Below, piece by piece: positions 34,439-45,371 of a stretch of DNA of 64,000 bases (positions are counted from its first letter, which is position 1; each line of letters begins with the position of its first letter). Location of the stretch: assembly GCF_011745365.1 (NCBI RefSeq), contig NW_024468917.1, positions 682,001 through 746,000 on the forward strand, in the 5' to 3' direction. The notes beneath the pieces are model-generated. The model searched no databases, was not told the origin of the DNA, and worked only from the letters and a program-made list of their open reading frames with translations. The position numbers and the translations under genes are program-made. Origin of the DNA: Cryphonectria parasitica EP155 (lineage: Eukaryota; Ascomycota; Sordariomycetes; Diaporthales; Cryphonectriaceae).

Positions 34439-37330
34439 TTACCTCCTCTGTTTAGGCATCTTCTTCTCCTCCATAGCGTCCAGCTCATGCTTCTTGTAAA
34501 AGTGCGGCGCCAGCTCCCGCAGCCAGGCGACCTCGATGGGCAGGCAGCTCCGCATGTACTCCTTACTGGTCTGCACCAGCTCGTGGTAGATGACCGTCTT
34601 GGGCGGCGGGTCGATCTCCTTGAGGACGCTGCTCGGGTGGATCCAGACGCTCGAGTTGTTCTTGAGCGTCCTGTACCCGTCACCCCGCCTGTCCATGCGC
34701 GTGGCGTTGCTGAAGAAGCCGGCGGTGAGGGCGCGCTGGATCGGGCGGAAGTTGTTGGCGCCGCACGACGACAGCTGCACCTCCACGCGGTCGCACAGCT
34801 TGGCCAGCTGCTCGCGCACGTCGCGCGCCCTGGTGAGCGACCGCTGCTGCAGGAAGTTCTCGCGTGACCAGATGGGCGAGAAGTCGCTCTCCACCCACTG
34901 GTTCCAGATGTTGAGGAGCGTGAGGTGGTCGCCCCCTTCCTTGACGGTGAAGCGGCGTCGGGCCGAGTCTGCGTGGATCTTCTTGTCCTTGGGTCGGAAG
35001 AAGAGCGCCGCTGCTTCGTCCAGCATAGCTACGATGCTGAGGACCTCTTCCACGGCACCTTCTTTGCCGGATGCGATGACTGCTTTTGCAATCTCGGGCG
35101 CGGTGGGGAACTCGGCCATCTGCCGGCCGAGACGCGTCAGCTCGCCCTTGTGATTGAGGGCCTGTAGGGCGTAGAGGTTGTCGAGGGCAGAGATGAGGGC
35201 CTCGGTGGGCGGTGGGTCGATGAAGTCGAAATCGAGTAGCTTCTCGATACCGAGTGACTTCAGCTGCAGCACAACGCTGTTCAGGTTCGTGCGCTGGATT
35301 TCTGGCGTCGGTGACTCGTCCATCTCGTTCATGTATGAGAACTTGGTGTACAGCCGGAAGCATTTGCCGGGCCCGACACGTCCAGCACGACCGCTCCTCT
35401 GGTTGGCGGCCGCCCTGGAGCACGGCACCACGTTGAGGGAGGACATGCGAGTCGCCGGGTTGTAGTAGTTTTGTTTTTCATATCCCGTGTCAATGACATA
35501 GACGATATTGTCAATCGTCAGTGATGTTTCTGCGATGTTCGTTGCCAGAACCAGCTTGCGTGCGTTCTCGGGAGTTGGTTCAAAGATCTTGGTCTGAAGT
35601 TCGCTCGGCAGGTTGGCATAAATCGGACAGATGATCAGCTCTTTGATGCGGCTGCCAAGCTTCCTCGCGATGTCGCTGATCTGCTGCTCGGCCGAGTCGA
35701 TCTCATCCTGGCCGGTGAGGAAGACCAGAATATCGCCTCTGCCCTGCGTGCTGTGGATCTGGAAGACCGTCGAGATCATGGCGGCGACGTAATTGCTCTC
35801 TGGCTGCGGCGTGTAGTAGATGTCGACAGGATACCTGCGCCCAGGAATGTTGAAGATGGGAGCATCATCAAAATAAGTTGCGAACTTGGCTGCGTTCATC
35901 GTGGCGGAGGAGATGAGCAGCTTTAGGTCGGGCCGTTCTCTCGCCAGATCTTTTAAAAGGGCCAACAGTATGTCCGTGTTCACACTTCGCTCGTGAGCCT
36001 CGTCGATCATGATGGCCGAAAAGTCGTTGAGCAGCGGATCCGTCATGAAATGCCGCAGCAGCATACCGTCCGTCATGTACTCGAGGACCGTCTTGTCGGA
36101 GACGTTGTTTTCGAATCGGATGGAATAGCCCACTTCGTTACCCAGCTTGACCGCCATCTCCTCGGCGACACGAGCGGCAACACTCATCGCAGCAACCCTT
36201 CGGGGCTGCGTACAGCCGACCTTGGTCTCGTCCTTGACAAATCCACCCTCGAGGAGATACTGGGGCAGTTGGGTCGTCTTTCCGCTGCCTGTCTCTCCGA
36301 CCACGACGAGAATCTGATACTCCTTGAGCGCAGCCAGGAATTCGTCCCGGTAGGCGTAGATGGGCAGGCTTTTCCGCGTCTCCTGTATCGACAGCTGCTT
36401 CTTCTCGGCGGCATCTATCTGCGCCGCGAGATAGGCTTGTTCCTGGGTCAATTTCGGGTCCGTGCCGGCCAGCTTGGCGTCCTGGATCCATTTGACGTAT
36501 TGCTCCTCGTCAAAGAGGTGCTCGTACCTGCCATCATCTTCCAGTTCGGGCTTGAGGATCTGGGTCTTGGCCTTCTGCGCTTGTTCCCTCTCCCATTCCT
36601 CGTGCTCCGTGACAAACTTCTCCTGGCCGTACTCGTCCCGCTCGACATATCTCTTGTACAGTGCCTCCTCTTTCTTCTTCCTGTCTATCTTGCCCTTCTG
36701 CGTGATGTAGTCCTCGGGCATGTAGTAGCCCTCCCTGTGGTCGTCGATGCGTAGCCTCTCCTCGGCCAGCCGCAGGAGCTCCCTGTTCTTGGCAAACTCG
36801 CGGCGCTCCCTCTCGGAGAGGCGCGGGTTGGAGCGCTCCTCCTCAAGCTCGTCAGCAACCTGTTTCCTCAGCAGGGCGATCTTCTCCGTCTCGCGCTTCT
36901 GCATGTAGGTCTGTCGGGAGCGTATACGCAGGTCGTCGACATCGCGCTTCTCATCCGCTCGAGCCCTTGCGAGGTCGTCGCGCCTGCTGCTTCTCGGGTC
37001 GCCCTTCTCTTTCTCCCGGAGCCGTCTGTCGAGGGCGTCACGCTCCTCCCTGTCGCGGGCGTCGTCTGAAAGGTCCTCGACGGGGTCCTCATCGTGGTGG
37101 CTGACCTTGACGCGCTTGGAAGCCGACTCTTGGAACTCGGCTTCCTCATCTTCCTCTTCCACTGGCGACTCGTCAGCCCATCTATCGTCGTCGCGATGTC
37201 TTCGGTGATGCTTTGACCTCTTGTGTCGATCCTTGTCCTTGTCCTTCCTGTCCTTTTTCTTTCTCTCTTCTCTGGGTGCCTCAGCAGGCTCATCATCCAT
37301 GGGTATGAAGGCGTATTTCTTGGAAGCCAT
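34439..37330 (-). CDS. prp2: DEAH-box spliceosomal RNA helicase Prp2/DHX16
   Basis: Single-exon gene for 963 residues. Prp2 (S. pombe Cdc28, human DHX16) is the ATPase that remodels the activated spliceosome before the first transesterification. The first 200 residues are highly charged, Lys/Arg/Asp/Glu-rich. The helicase core follows: motif I GETGSGKT near 345-352, motif II DEAH near 443-446, motif III SAT near 475, and motif VI QRSGRAGR near 643-650. Next come the winged-helix/ratchet HA2 region and the OB fold, and the protein ends in APHFYKKHEL and KKMPKQRR. That tail resembles Prp2/DHX16 rather than Prp16, Prp22 or Prp43. Length fits the family (about 900-1,100). All ATPase motifs appear intact. 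It shares a 954-base divergent promoter region with scj1. Confidence 0.93.
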   Translation of the reverse strand: MASKKYAFIPMDDEPAEAPREERKKKDRKDKDKDRHKRSKHHRRHRDDDRWADESPVEEEDEEAEFQESASKRVKVSHHDEDPVEDLSDDARDREERDALDRRLREKEKGDPRSSRRDDLARARADEKRDVDDLRIRSRQTYMQKRETEKIALLRKQVADELEEERSNPRLSERERREFAKNRELLRLAEERLRIDDHREGYYMPEDYITQKGKIDRKKKEEALYKRYVERDEYGQEKFVTEHEEWEREQAQKAKTQILKPELEDDGRYEHLFDEEQYVKWIQDAKLAGTDPKLTQEQAYLAAQIDAAEKKQLSIQETRKSLPIYAYRDEFLAALKEYQILVVVGETGSGKTTQLPQYLLEGGFVKDETKVGCTQPRRVAAMSVAARVAEEMAVKLGNEVGYSIRFENNVSDKTVLEYMTDGMLLRHFMTDPLLNDFSAIMIDEAHERSVNTDILLALLKDLARERPDLKLLISSATMNAAKFATYFDDAPIFNIPGRRYPVDIYYTPQPESNYVAAMISTVFQIHSTQGRGDILVFLTGQDEIDSAEQQISDIARKLGSRIKELIICPIYANLPSELQTKIFEPTPENARKLVLATNIAETSLTIDNIVYVIDTGYEKQNYYNPATRMSSLNVVPCSRAAANQRSGRAGRVGPGKCFRLYTKFSYMNEMDESPTPEIQRTNLNSVVLQLKSLGIEKLLDFDFIDPPPTEALISALDNLYALQALNHKGELTRLGRQMAEFPTAPEIAKAVIASGKEGAVEEVLSIVAMLDEAAALFFRPKDKKIHADSARRRFTVKEGGDHLTLLNIWNQWVESDFSPIWSRENFLQQRSLTRARDVREQLAKLCDRVEVQLSSCGANNFRPIQRALTAGFFSNATRMDRRGDGYRTLKNNSSVWIHPSSVLKEIDPPPKTVIYHELVQTSKEYMRSCLPIEVAWLRELAPHFYKKHELDAMEEKKMPKQRR

Positions 37331-38284
37331 GGTGGTGGTGATGGCGGCGGCGGCGCGTTGTTGACGAGGCTAGGAAAACGGACGCCTACCAGTCATGAAT
37401 TGATAGTAAATACTAGCATTTATTTCCTGGGGGGGGGGGCAGTCTGGGTACATGTGGCGGTGACTAAGCCAGTTGACTAGCCAAAAGTTGGTGCAGTACA
37501 TGCTTGGGTACCACCTTTGCCAGTCCCCATTCTGAATTGTACATCGAGATAGTATATTTTCCCCTATAAGACACAAATTCAGTGAGTAGTTTCCCTGAAA
37601 TTATTGTCTACCCATCCACAAGGTGATTGAGAGTTTATAGTCGTCCATTGAATTCCTGATCTCTCACGGAAATTTTGGGACCAAACCTGCTGATTTCCTT
37701 TACTGTGGAAAAGCAACACCAGACTTCTGTTTTGGGTCATTCAATAGGAAAATGTATGTCATGTGCAGGTAACATACCGCAGTTCATGTTTTGCATGTGT
37801 GAAGGAGAAACTCGATTCATCAGTATTTCCCTAAATAAATAAGAGAGGCTTGAGATTGAAAGACGGATGGTATGTACTACGGTACAGAGGTACGTGCTAG
37901 ATACTTCAGGGAATGCAGCCACTATATACCATGTAAGGTCTACAGTGAAGAGTGTGTGTCCCTTGTCTCCTTGTCCCCTGTAATGCAACTCAAGACCTAT
38001 CTTATCAAGACCCTTGTCAATGACTCGACTTACACGCAGGCATTTTAACACGCTGGTGTTTTCTAGCGACGACCAAAGCTCCAACTCGTCCAAGCATACC
38101 TCTCTTCCCTTGACCTCAAGCTCGATTTAACAAAGACATCTCGGTCAACATACCCTCACCTCTCGTCGCTCCTTCAAGAGACCTGTCCCTCCAATGTCCT
38201 GTCTACACTGTTCCTAGTTCACCATCCCTTTTTGTTTTCTTTCTGCCCAAGAGGACATTGCCATCAAAAGGGAACCGCAGCAAA
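37331..38284. promoter_or_regulatory. Divergent promoter region of prp2 and scj1
   Basis: 954 bases between two start codons. It contains a G-run near 37429-37439 and GTAC-type sequences at 37869-37894 (GTACTACGGTAC). Specific transcription-factor sites were not identified. Confidence 0.55.
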
Positions 38285-39721
38285 ATGTTTTCCCTGAAAG
38301 GAGCAGCCCTGCTGCTCCTGATTGTCCTGATTCAAGTCGCCCTTTGCGCTGAGGACTACTACAAGGTGGGACCACTTCTGTCTGTGGTATCTGAGTCTGC
38401 ACGCCTTTACTGACACCCTCACTCCTCAATAGGTTCTGGGAATAGACAGACGAGCCTCAGACAAGCAAATCAAATCTGCGTACCGACAACTCTCCAAGAA
38501 ATTCCACCCAGATAAGAATCCGTATGTTTGGTGCTCCCTGACCTGTCTTCCTCTTCTTATCTCTATTCTCCCATTTTACTGTACCAAACTTCACCCAACT
38601 AACCATCCACAACGCCCCAACACAGAGGCGATGATACGGCCAAGGAGAAATTCGTCGAGGTCTCCGAGGCGTACGAGGCGCTCTCGGACCCAGAATCGCG
38701 CAAGATCTACGACCAGTACGGCCATGAAGGCTTGAAACAGCGGCAGCAGGGCGGCGGCGGCGGACACCACGACCCCTTCGACCTGTTCAGCCGGTTCTTT
38801 GGCGGGGGCGGGCACTTTGGCGGGCACGGGGTGCGCAGGGGCCCCAACGTGGAGGTCAAGATCGGCGTGTCGCTGCGCGACTTCTACAACGGGCGGACGA
38901 CCGAGTTCCAGTGGGAGAAGCAGCAGCTCTGCGAGGAGTGCGACGGCACGGGCTCGGCAGACGGGGTGGTCGAGACGTGCGGGCACTGCGGGGGCCACGG
39001 CGTGCGCATCACCAAGCACCAGCTGGCGCCGGGCATGTTCCAGCAGATCCAGACGCAGTGCGACCAGTGCGGCGGGCGCGGCAAGATCATCAAGCACAAG
39101 TGTCCCGTGTGCGGCGGGCAGCGGGTTGTGCGGCGGGCGACCACGGTGCCGCTCAACATCGAGAGGGGTGCCGCGCGGGACGCCAAGCTGGTGTACGAGA
39201 ACGAGGCAGACGCCAGCCCGGACTACGAGGCGGGCGACCTGATCGTCACGCTGACGGAGAAGGAACCCGACCTGGAGCAGGACAACCCGGACCGGGTGGA
39301 CGGCGTGTTCTTCCGGCGCAAAGGGGACGACCTGTTCTGGCGGGAGCTGATCAGCCTGCGGGAGGCGTGGATGGGCGACTGGGAGCGCAACATCACGCAC
39401 CTGGACGGGCACGTCGTGAAGCTCGGCCGCGCGAGGGGCGAGGTCGTCCAGCCGGGCCACGTCGAGAGGGTGCAGGGCGAGGGCATGCCCAAATGGCACG
39501 AGGACGGCGACAGTGTGTACCACAAGACCGAGTTTGGCAACCTGTACGTCGAGTACGTGGTTGTGCTGCCCGACCAGATGGACAGCGCCATGGAGAACGA
39601 GTTCTGGTCCGTCTGGGAGAAGTGGAGGAAGAAGGTCGGTGTGGACCTGCATGCGGACAGCGGCAGGCCCGACAAGGTCGAGGTACAGGAACAGCACGAG
39701 CACCAGCACGAGGAGTTATAG
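38285..39721 (+). CDS. scj1: ER-lumenal Hsp40 co-chaperone Scj1
   Basis: Three exons: 38285-38365, 38433-38521 and 38626-39721, giving 421 residues. Residues 1-22 are a signal peptide ([14 protein letters not shown]). The J domain runs from about 23 to 88, with the essential HPD in KKFHPDKNP spanning the second splice junction region. A Gly/Phe-rich stretch ([11 protein letters not shown]) precedes four CxxCxGxG-type zinc motifs starting near residue 159: [24 protein letters not shown] and CPVCGGQR. The substrate-binding domain follows. The protein ends in HEEL, an HDEL-like ER retrieval signal. Scj1 stimulates the lumenal Hsp70 Kar2/BiP in protein folding and ERAD. A polyadenylation-type AATAAA lies 52 bases past the stop (39773-39778). 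Confidence 0.94.
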
Positions 39722-40137
39722 AGCATAGACGGGGAAATAATCTGGAGAAATTAGAGGATCTCTCTTTATCAGAATAAAGAAATAAAATAAAACGTTCACG
39801 TAATAGATCACGGTCATTCAATAATATATCATGCGTGATAAGAGGTAAGCCTACTGCTTTTCCAGTGCAAACGAAATAGCAAGAGAGTAAACAGATGCGG
39901 CAGGAAAGTATTCACAGCTCCGAGTGCAAACAGCCAATGATATTGTTCTTTATATATATGAGAAGAGAAGGTACTCGAATGTTTCCCAAAGACCATGTCT
40001 GTATCATCTTCTCTGAAAAGAAGAAGAAAGAGAACAAAAAAGGCACCACGGAACTTCGGAAGAAGCAGGCCATGACCCCAAGTCACACAGCCCCCGGCCC
40101 CCTCCACCTTCCAAGTCACTTCAGACTTTTTTTTCCC
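39722..40137. other. Convergent 3' region with poly-A signal
   Basis: It carries the scj1 3' untranslated region with AATAAA at 39773-39778, and the 3' flank of the minus-strand secreted-protein gene. No other gene is seen. Confidence 0.6.
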
Positions 40138-40476
40138 CTAGATGCCGCCAGCAGGAGCACCAGTAGGCTTCGGCCCTCCAGAGGTGTGATGATGGTGGTG
40201 ACCAGACGGCTTGCCGGTGTGGCTGGCGGCACCGCGAGGCTCCATGGCGTTGTCGCGCGGGAGCTGGCCCAGGCCGCCGCTGGGGAAAGGCCCGCTGGGG
40301 AAAGGACCGGTAGGGAAAGGTCCCGTAGGATAAGGTCCCGTGGGGAAGGGGCCGGTGGGAGTGGGCAGGCCCGAGGGGAATGGGAGCCCGGAGGTTGGGT
40401 ATTGGCGGTTGGCGAGCCGGGGCGCCGCGAGGGCGGTGGTGGCGGTGAGGAGAACGGCGAAGAGGCTGAACTGCAT
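40138..40476 (-). CDS. Small secreted GPFPT-repeat protein
   Basis: One exon, 112 residues. Residues 1-17 are a clear signal peptide (MQFSLFAVLLTATTALA), with cleavage expected before APR. LANR at 21-24 could be a further processing site. Residues 42-66 are five tandem pentapeptides, GPFPT, GPYPT, GPFPT, GPFPS and GPFPS, preceded by two looser copies (GLPFPS, GLPTPT). The repeats are encoded by a 15-base period. The C-terminal part has HHHHH at 93-97 and is Gly/Pro-rich. There is only one Met beyond the start and no cysteine at all, so it is not a disulfide-rich effector or hydrophobin. Possible roles are cell-wall or matrix protein, or a precursor of secreted peptides. The function is unknown. 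Confidence 0.75.
   Translation of the reverse strand: MQFSLFAVLLTATTALAAPRLANRQYPTSGLPFPSGLPTPTGPFPTGPYPTGPFPTGPFPSGPFPSGGLGQLPRDNAMEPRGAASHTGKPSGHHHHHTSGGPKPTGAPAGGI
40279..40353 (-). repeat. 15-base coding tandem repeat (GPFPT)
   Basis: Five consecutive units within the secreted-protein gene; unit boundaries follow the pentapeptide period. Confidence 0.85.
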
Positions 40477-41524
40477 CTTGAAGGATGGGGTATTCTTTCT
40501 GGTTGGTTGGTTGATTGGTTTTTTTTAAAAAAAAAAAAAAATGATTGATAGATTGTTTTCGAGAACACGGTGTGTGTGTGTGTGTCGAAGTTTGTTGGGT
40601 ATACACGAGGAAGAGAGTGAGTGTTGCTGGCTTACAGAAAAGAACGATTGTTGATGATGATACCAGCGGTTGTCTAGCACCCGAGAGAGACGAGACAAAG
40701 AGGCAGAGAAGAAGTCTGGTGAAGCAGTATGGATTTGTTGGGGGGGCAGAGGGGAGGAGGGAGGGAGTGAGAGTAATTTATACACAATGGAGCCAGAGGA
40801 GGGACGGGGAAAGAGGGCACCCTCCAGACCGGCAACCTTCATCCGTCTGAAAAGGTGGCCAACTCATTAATCTACTCAAGTACCGTTTACCAAGGTTTAT
40901 GACGACCAGGCCAGGCCAGACCAACCTTTTCAGACCGCCACGTTGTGACTCTCGATTGTTCATACTGTCTCGCTCTCTCGTGCTCTCTCTCCCCCTGTAT
41001 GTGTATGTGTGAGTGTTTCTCTCATTCTCATGGCATCTTGCCCCTCTCACTCTCTGTTCTATAGCACTACCGATACCGCACTCTGGACCCTTCGAGGAGA
41101 TTAAACACAATCTAGTCACGTCCCATCCACCCAAGAGAAAGACACCCGTCGGAGGAAAACATTCCCCAGGAACAGATCTCTCCGTCCTACTAGAAACAAG
41201 AAAGAAAGAGAAAAAAAAAACCAAGGCGGAACATTCTTCTCCACTGTGCAGGGCTAGCCTTGTTCATCCTCTTGGCTGTGGCTGCTGCGTCTGTTCTTCA
41301 TAGTAGATGCAGGGAGGAGAGCCTTCTTTGGATCTTGATATTATGTTAGTCCGAGATCGCGATCCACGGCAGCTATGACGAGAGCTGATTTTCAGTCCTA
41401 CGAGAGAACTTCTCGTGGATCTTCATTCGATTGACTTCCTTTAGCGTGACAATAGGGAAATCGATGTCAGGCGGAAGACTATTTCTTCAACTTAGGCGTG
41501 GGTAGAGAAGGGGGATGGAGTGAT

Positions 41525-41539
41525 GGGGGGGGGGGGGGG
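41525..41539. repeat. G15 homopolymer
   Basis: Fifteen consecutive G in noncoding DNA. Confidence 0.85.
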
Positions 41540-41941
41540 CGGACCTGACGATCGGGTTTCTCACGGTCTTGACGCAGGGGGACGATAATTTGTTGGATTG
41601 CTCCGAACTGTTTTTTCTCTCTTGCAGAGCTAAGATCCTTGGCGGAGCACCTCACTACGGAGTTTCGGCGCGTATACAAATTGGACCAAGAGTGCAGATC
41701 GCAGAAGACAAGTCTTGTACTTTTTCCCCATCTCAGATAGAGGGGCTGGGCCGAGTCACGCCATGTGCGTCCAGAGTGATGACGAGTGGGAATGGGAAAG
41801 GTTCAGCAGTGCAGCAGCAAATAGGTGAGTCACGTGGCGATGGACTTGCAGTTGGGTCAGATATATTGCACTGGTATAATGCAGATTGCACAGTTTATGC
41901 GTAATATTATACATGGTTAACTCGGCTTTTGTCGTGTGGCT

Positions 41942-41960
41942 CTATGGTCAACCACCATAG
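41942..41960. repeat. Inverted repeat CTATGGT/ACCATAG
   Basis: Perfect 7-base arms CTATGGT (41942-41948) and ACCATAG (41954-41960) around CAACC. The arm matches the core of the ACTATGGTA motif repeated near 9-11 kb. Confidence 0.7.
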
Positions 41961-44031
41961 TGCAGATTACACACACACATACAATCTCTCATTCATCATT
42001 TTTTAGTAGTGATATCAACAGTCAAGTCGGTTTATGAAGCACCAGAGATGGAGAATTGATTATCCTCCATTGAAACTCGGCCCTTTCGCAGCTGAAATAT
42101 TCTCGCCTTTGGCTGGCTGAGAAAGACAGAGAGGCAGGGCTGCCCTCCCCCCCCCCCCTTCTCAGCTCATCTCCTGCTGAATCCGGTACGCGCGGCCAAG
42201 ACAAATCAAGAGGCTAAAGATGAGACGCAGCACGGCGGCAGGACCAGAAAGAAGGCGAAAAAAAAACAAAGAAAAAGGATCGACAAAGGAGTCCTGCTTA
42301 TCTCTCACCGGTGGAAAGGACGTGGTGGATGGTGCCTTGTATAGCTGGTGCAGTAGTGTGAGCGTGTGCTTGGAAAGTAGAGAAGCCCAAACGTCAATAT
42401 AAATATGGGGCCCTCAGTTGGAGCCGCAGTTTGAGGGCTGAATAAGGTTGACACATGGTACTCTGTGGCGAGCGGCACACAACAGGGGGGTGGGGGAACG
42501 CCAGGGGCCAGGGGTGTCCATCCCGTAGCGGGTGTTTTACCCCCCTGAACGGCCCACCACCGAAATGCCGAGACGGGAGGAAACACCCCAGCCAAGCAGC
42601 AGCAGCAGCAGCAACAGGGCAAAGACGGGAAGATGGGCCGCCAAGTATTTATTCAACACCAAAAAGGAAGGAAATAAAGAAGGGAAAACAAGGGAATAAC
42701 CACCCAAACACAATCCTGCCCTGTCGAGTACTATGAGGTCCCATTGAAACATGTAATCCTTGAAGAAAAGAGAGAGAGAGAGAATATCGCAAATTAACCG
42801 GCACATATGAGCCCTCCAGGGGCCTCCCTAGTCTCTCGGCACCAAAGCTTCCAGCGACACCTTATGAAAATGGAGAAGTACTAGTAAGTAAATGGACCGG
42901 CCTTGGCTTCTGCCATAGGGGGGGTGGGGGACGGAAACTATGTCTGTTACAAGGCTATACGGAAAACGGAGGCAGGAATATAAATTTCCTATTCGTGACA
43001 AGAGGGCATCATCGTGGGTGGTGCCGAGCCGGTCTTGTCCAGGAGGGAAGATGCAATACAATCAGCCGAGTACGTGCGTGGCTGGAAGAATTGTGAGTGG
43101 GTGATTTCTTCTCCCCCCCTTCCTTGTCGATGGTCTGCTTTTTTTTCTCTTGTTTCGATGTTTTTCGCTCAACCCCTGACGATCTTGCCTGTTTGTTTCG
43201 GGAGGAGTGGGTTGGTTCCTCCCCGTTCATCGGGTGTTGCTAGAACTGAGCGCATATCACAGTCAAGACGGAGCTATGTACAATGGGTGGGACGCGGGAT
43301 ATTTGCACATTCTGACGTGCTGACAGGACGTTAATTAAAGGCTCTGAATGATGAATCCATTCTTCACTGCGCATTCGGAGCTTGATCGCTCTATCGCATC
43401 ACACATGCCTCTTTTCCAAGGTACGCCACAAGCTATGCGCGAGGCCAATCTTCCTCATTTCGAAGACTCCATTCAGCCTGAACAAGGTCACAGTACTGTT
43501 AGGATGTTGTGGTTCGAAAAGATGGCTCCTCCTGGGCAGGTGGATGAAGGATACGAGTCCCGACCCAAGCATGGCATTCTCAGCCTTCGGAACTCTATGC
43601 AGTCTTGCGCAGGCGACGTTTGCCTCGAGAGGCATAGCCAAACGCCACACTTGGCTTCCCTCCCTTCCCTCTGCATGCAAAATGTCCCATCCGATTGCTT
43701 ACTGATGTATGAAATGGGCCTGTCGCTGCCTGTGGGCGATACGAGTCCTCCAGGACAACAAGTTGGCCACAGAGGGTAGCTTTCGTTACTTGTCCCGTTC
43801 TTGTAGACTCATCGATGGAGCTTGTCATGTCATTTTTTATTTTATTTTTTCTCGCCGAGAAAGAACCTCTGTCCTCATACTGACACGACCGCTTAGCAAC
43901 ATGCCTCTATCGGTTTCATGGCGAATCCTCAGTCGAGGTCTCTCTCTCATGAAGGCAGAAGGGAACAGGATAATGACCAAGACGTCGGATTTATGTCCTG
44001 CGTAGAGAGTCTAGAAGGAGGTCACGTCACC

Positions 44032-45330
44032 TCATAGCTTGGAGGATGGCTCCTGCTCGCTCTTCACCACCACACCATGCGGCCCCTTCCTCTGCCTCTC
44101 CCGCAACACCCGCCGCAGGATCTTCCCACTAGCACTCTTGGGAATCTCCTCGACAAACTCAACCTCACTCACCCACTTGGTCCGCACCTTTCGCTCCCGC
44201 ACATACCGCAGAATCTCCAGCCCAATTTGCTCCTCGCTAACCTGCCCTGCACCTCCTTGTTCCTCTCTCTTCCAACCTGGCTTCAGAACCACATAAGCCT
44301 TGGGCCTCTCCCCCGCCCACTCATCCGCCCGCGCCAGCACAGCACAGTCCTCGACCTTTGGGTGGCCCAGCAACAGATCCTCCAGCTCGGCAGGCGCCAC
44401 GCCAACCCCCTTGACCTTGATCAGCTCCTTGATGCGGTCGGTAATCGTGACAAACCCTTCCTTGTCAATCACCCCCTGGTCTCCCGTGTGCAGGAACCCG
44501 TCCGTGTCAAACGTCTCCCTCGTCGCCTGCTCGTTGCCCAAGTACCCCATGACGACCTGGGGCCCGCGCGCCAGGATCTCGCCAGGCTCGTTTGTGCCGG
44601 CCTCGGCGCCGTCCTCTCGCAGCAGCTTCACCTCTGTCCCAGCCACGATGGTGCCGACGGTGCGGGCGCGGTCGAAGCGGGCTTGCTCGTCCAGGGGCGT
44701 GGCCGTGATGCAGCTGCAGCTCTCGGTCATGCCGTAGCCCTGCTTGAAGCCTGTGCCAGGGAACCGATCCCGCAGCAGGACCAGGATCTCGTCCGACACG
44801 GGTGCGGCGCCGCTGCTGAACCTGCGGATGCAGGACAGGTCGTAGTCCTTGACAATGGGGTCGCGCACGAGGCGGATGAGGAGAGGCGGGACGAGGAGGA
44901 CCTCGCGGATCTGGTACTCGACAATGGCGGCCAGCATGGAGGGCATAGTGAAGGCGGGCAGCATGACGACCTCGGCGTTGACGGCGACAGGGAGATGCAT
45001 GGCGTGGACGATACCCGTGATATGAAAAAGCGGAAGGACGCCTAATACTCTCTTGTGGTCGGGAGGCGTGAGGGGGATCATCTGGAGGGCCTGGGCGATC
45101 ACGTTGTGGTGGGAGATCATGACAGCTTTGGGTAGGCCTGTCGTGCCGGAGGAGAAGCTGAGGAATGCGCATACATTGCTGTTTCCTTTGCCTTTGCCTC
45201 TATCACCGTCCTGGGGAATACTGAACGGGGCGACTTGGGCTTCAGGGCCGCCGTGACTTTTCCCAAGGCGGATCAGGTCCTGGATGGTGGTGTAGTGGTA
45301 AATTCCCTCCCGTCCAGCGTCGGCACCCCT

Positions 45331-45371
<41 letters not shown>

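Larger units (their letters stand above)
40477..44031. other. 3.6 kb gene-poor interval
   Basis: The left end is the promoter of the secreted-protein gene, with GGTT repeats and a T8-A15 switch at 40519-40541. The right end is the 3' flank of the 4CL-like gene, with AATAAA on the minus strand near 43837-43846. Between lie G15 at 41525-41539, an inverted repeat at 41942-41960, C12 at 42147-42158 and a short AGC repeat near 42596-42615. Frames up to 143 codons (43348-43779) show no recognisable protein features. Confidence 0.55.

Noticed and set aside
38591..39709. 372-codon minus-strand frame and a 288-codon plus-strand frame over scj1
   Set aside because: Both are alternative-frame shadows of the GC-rich scj1 exon, which has the zinc-finger motifs in the true frame.
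43348..43779. 143-codon plus-strand frame
   Set aside because: No recognisable protein features and no neighbour or splice support.
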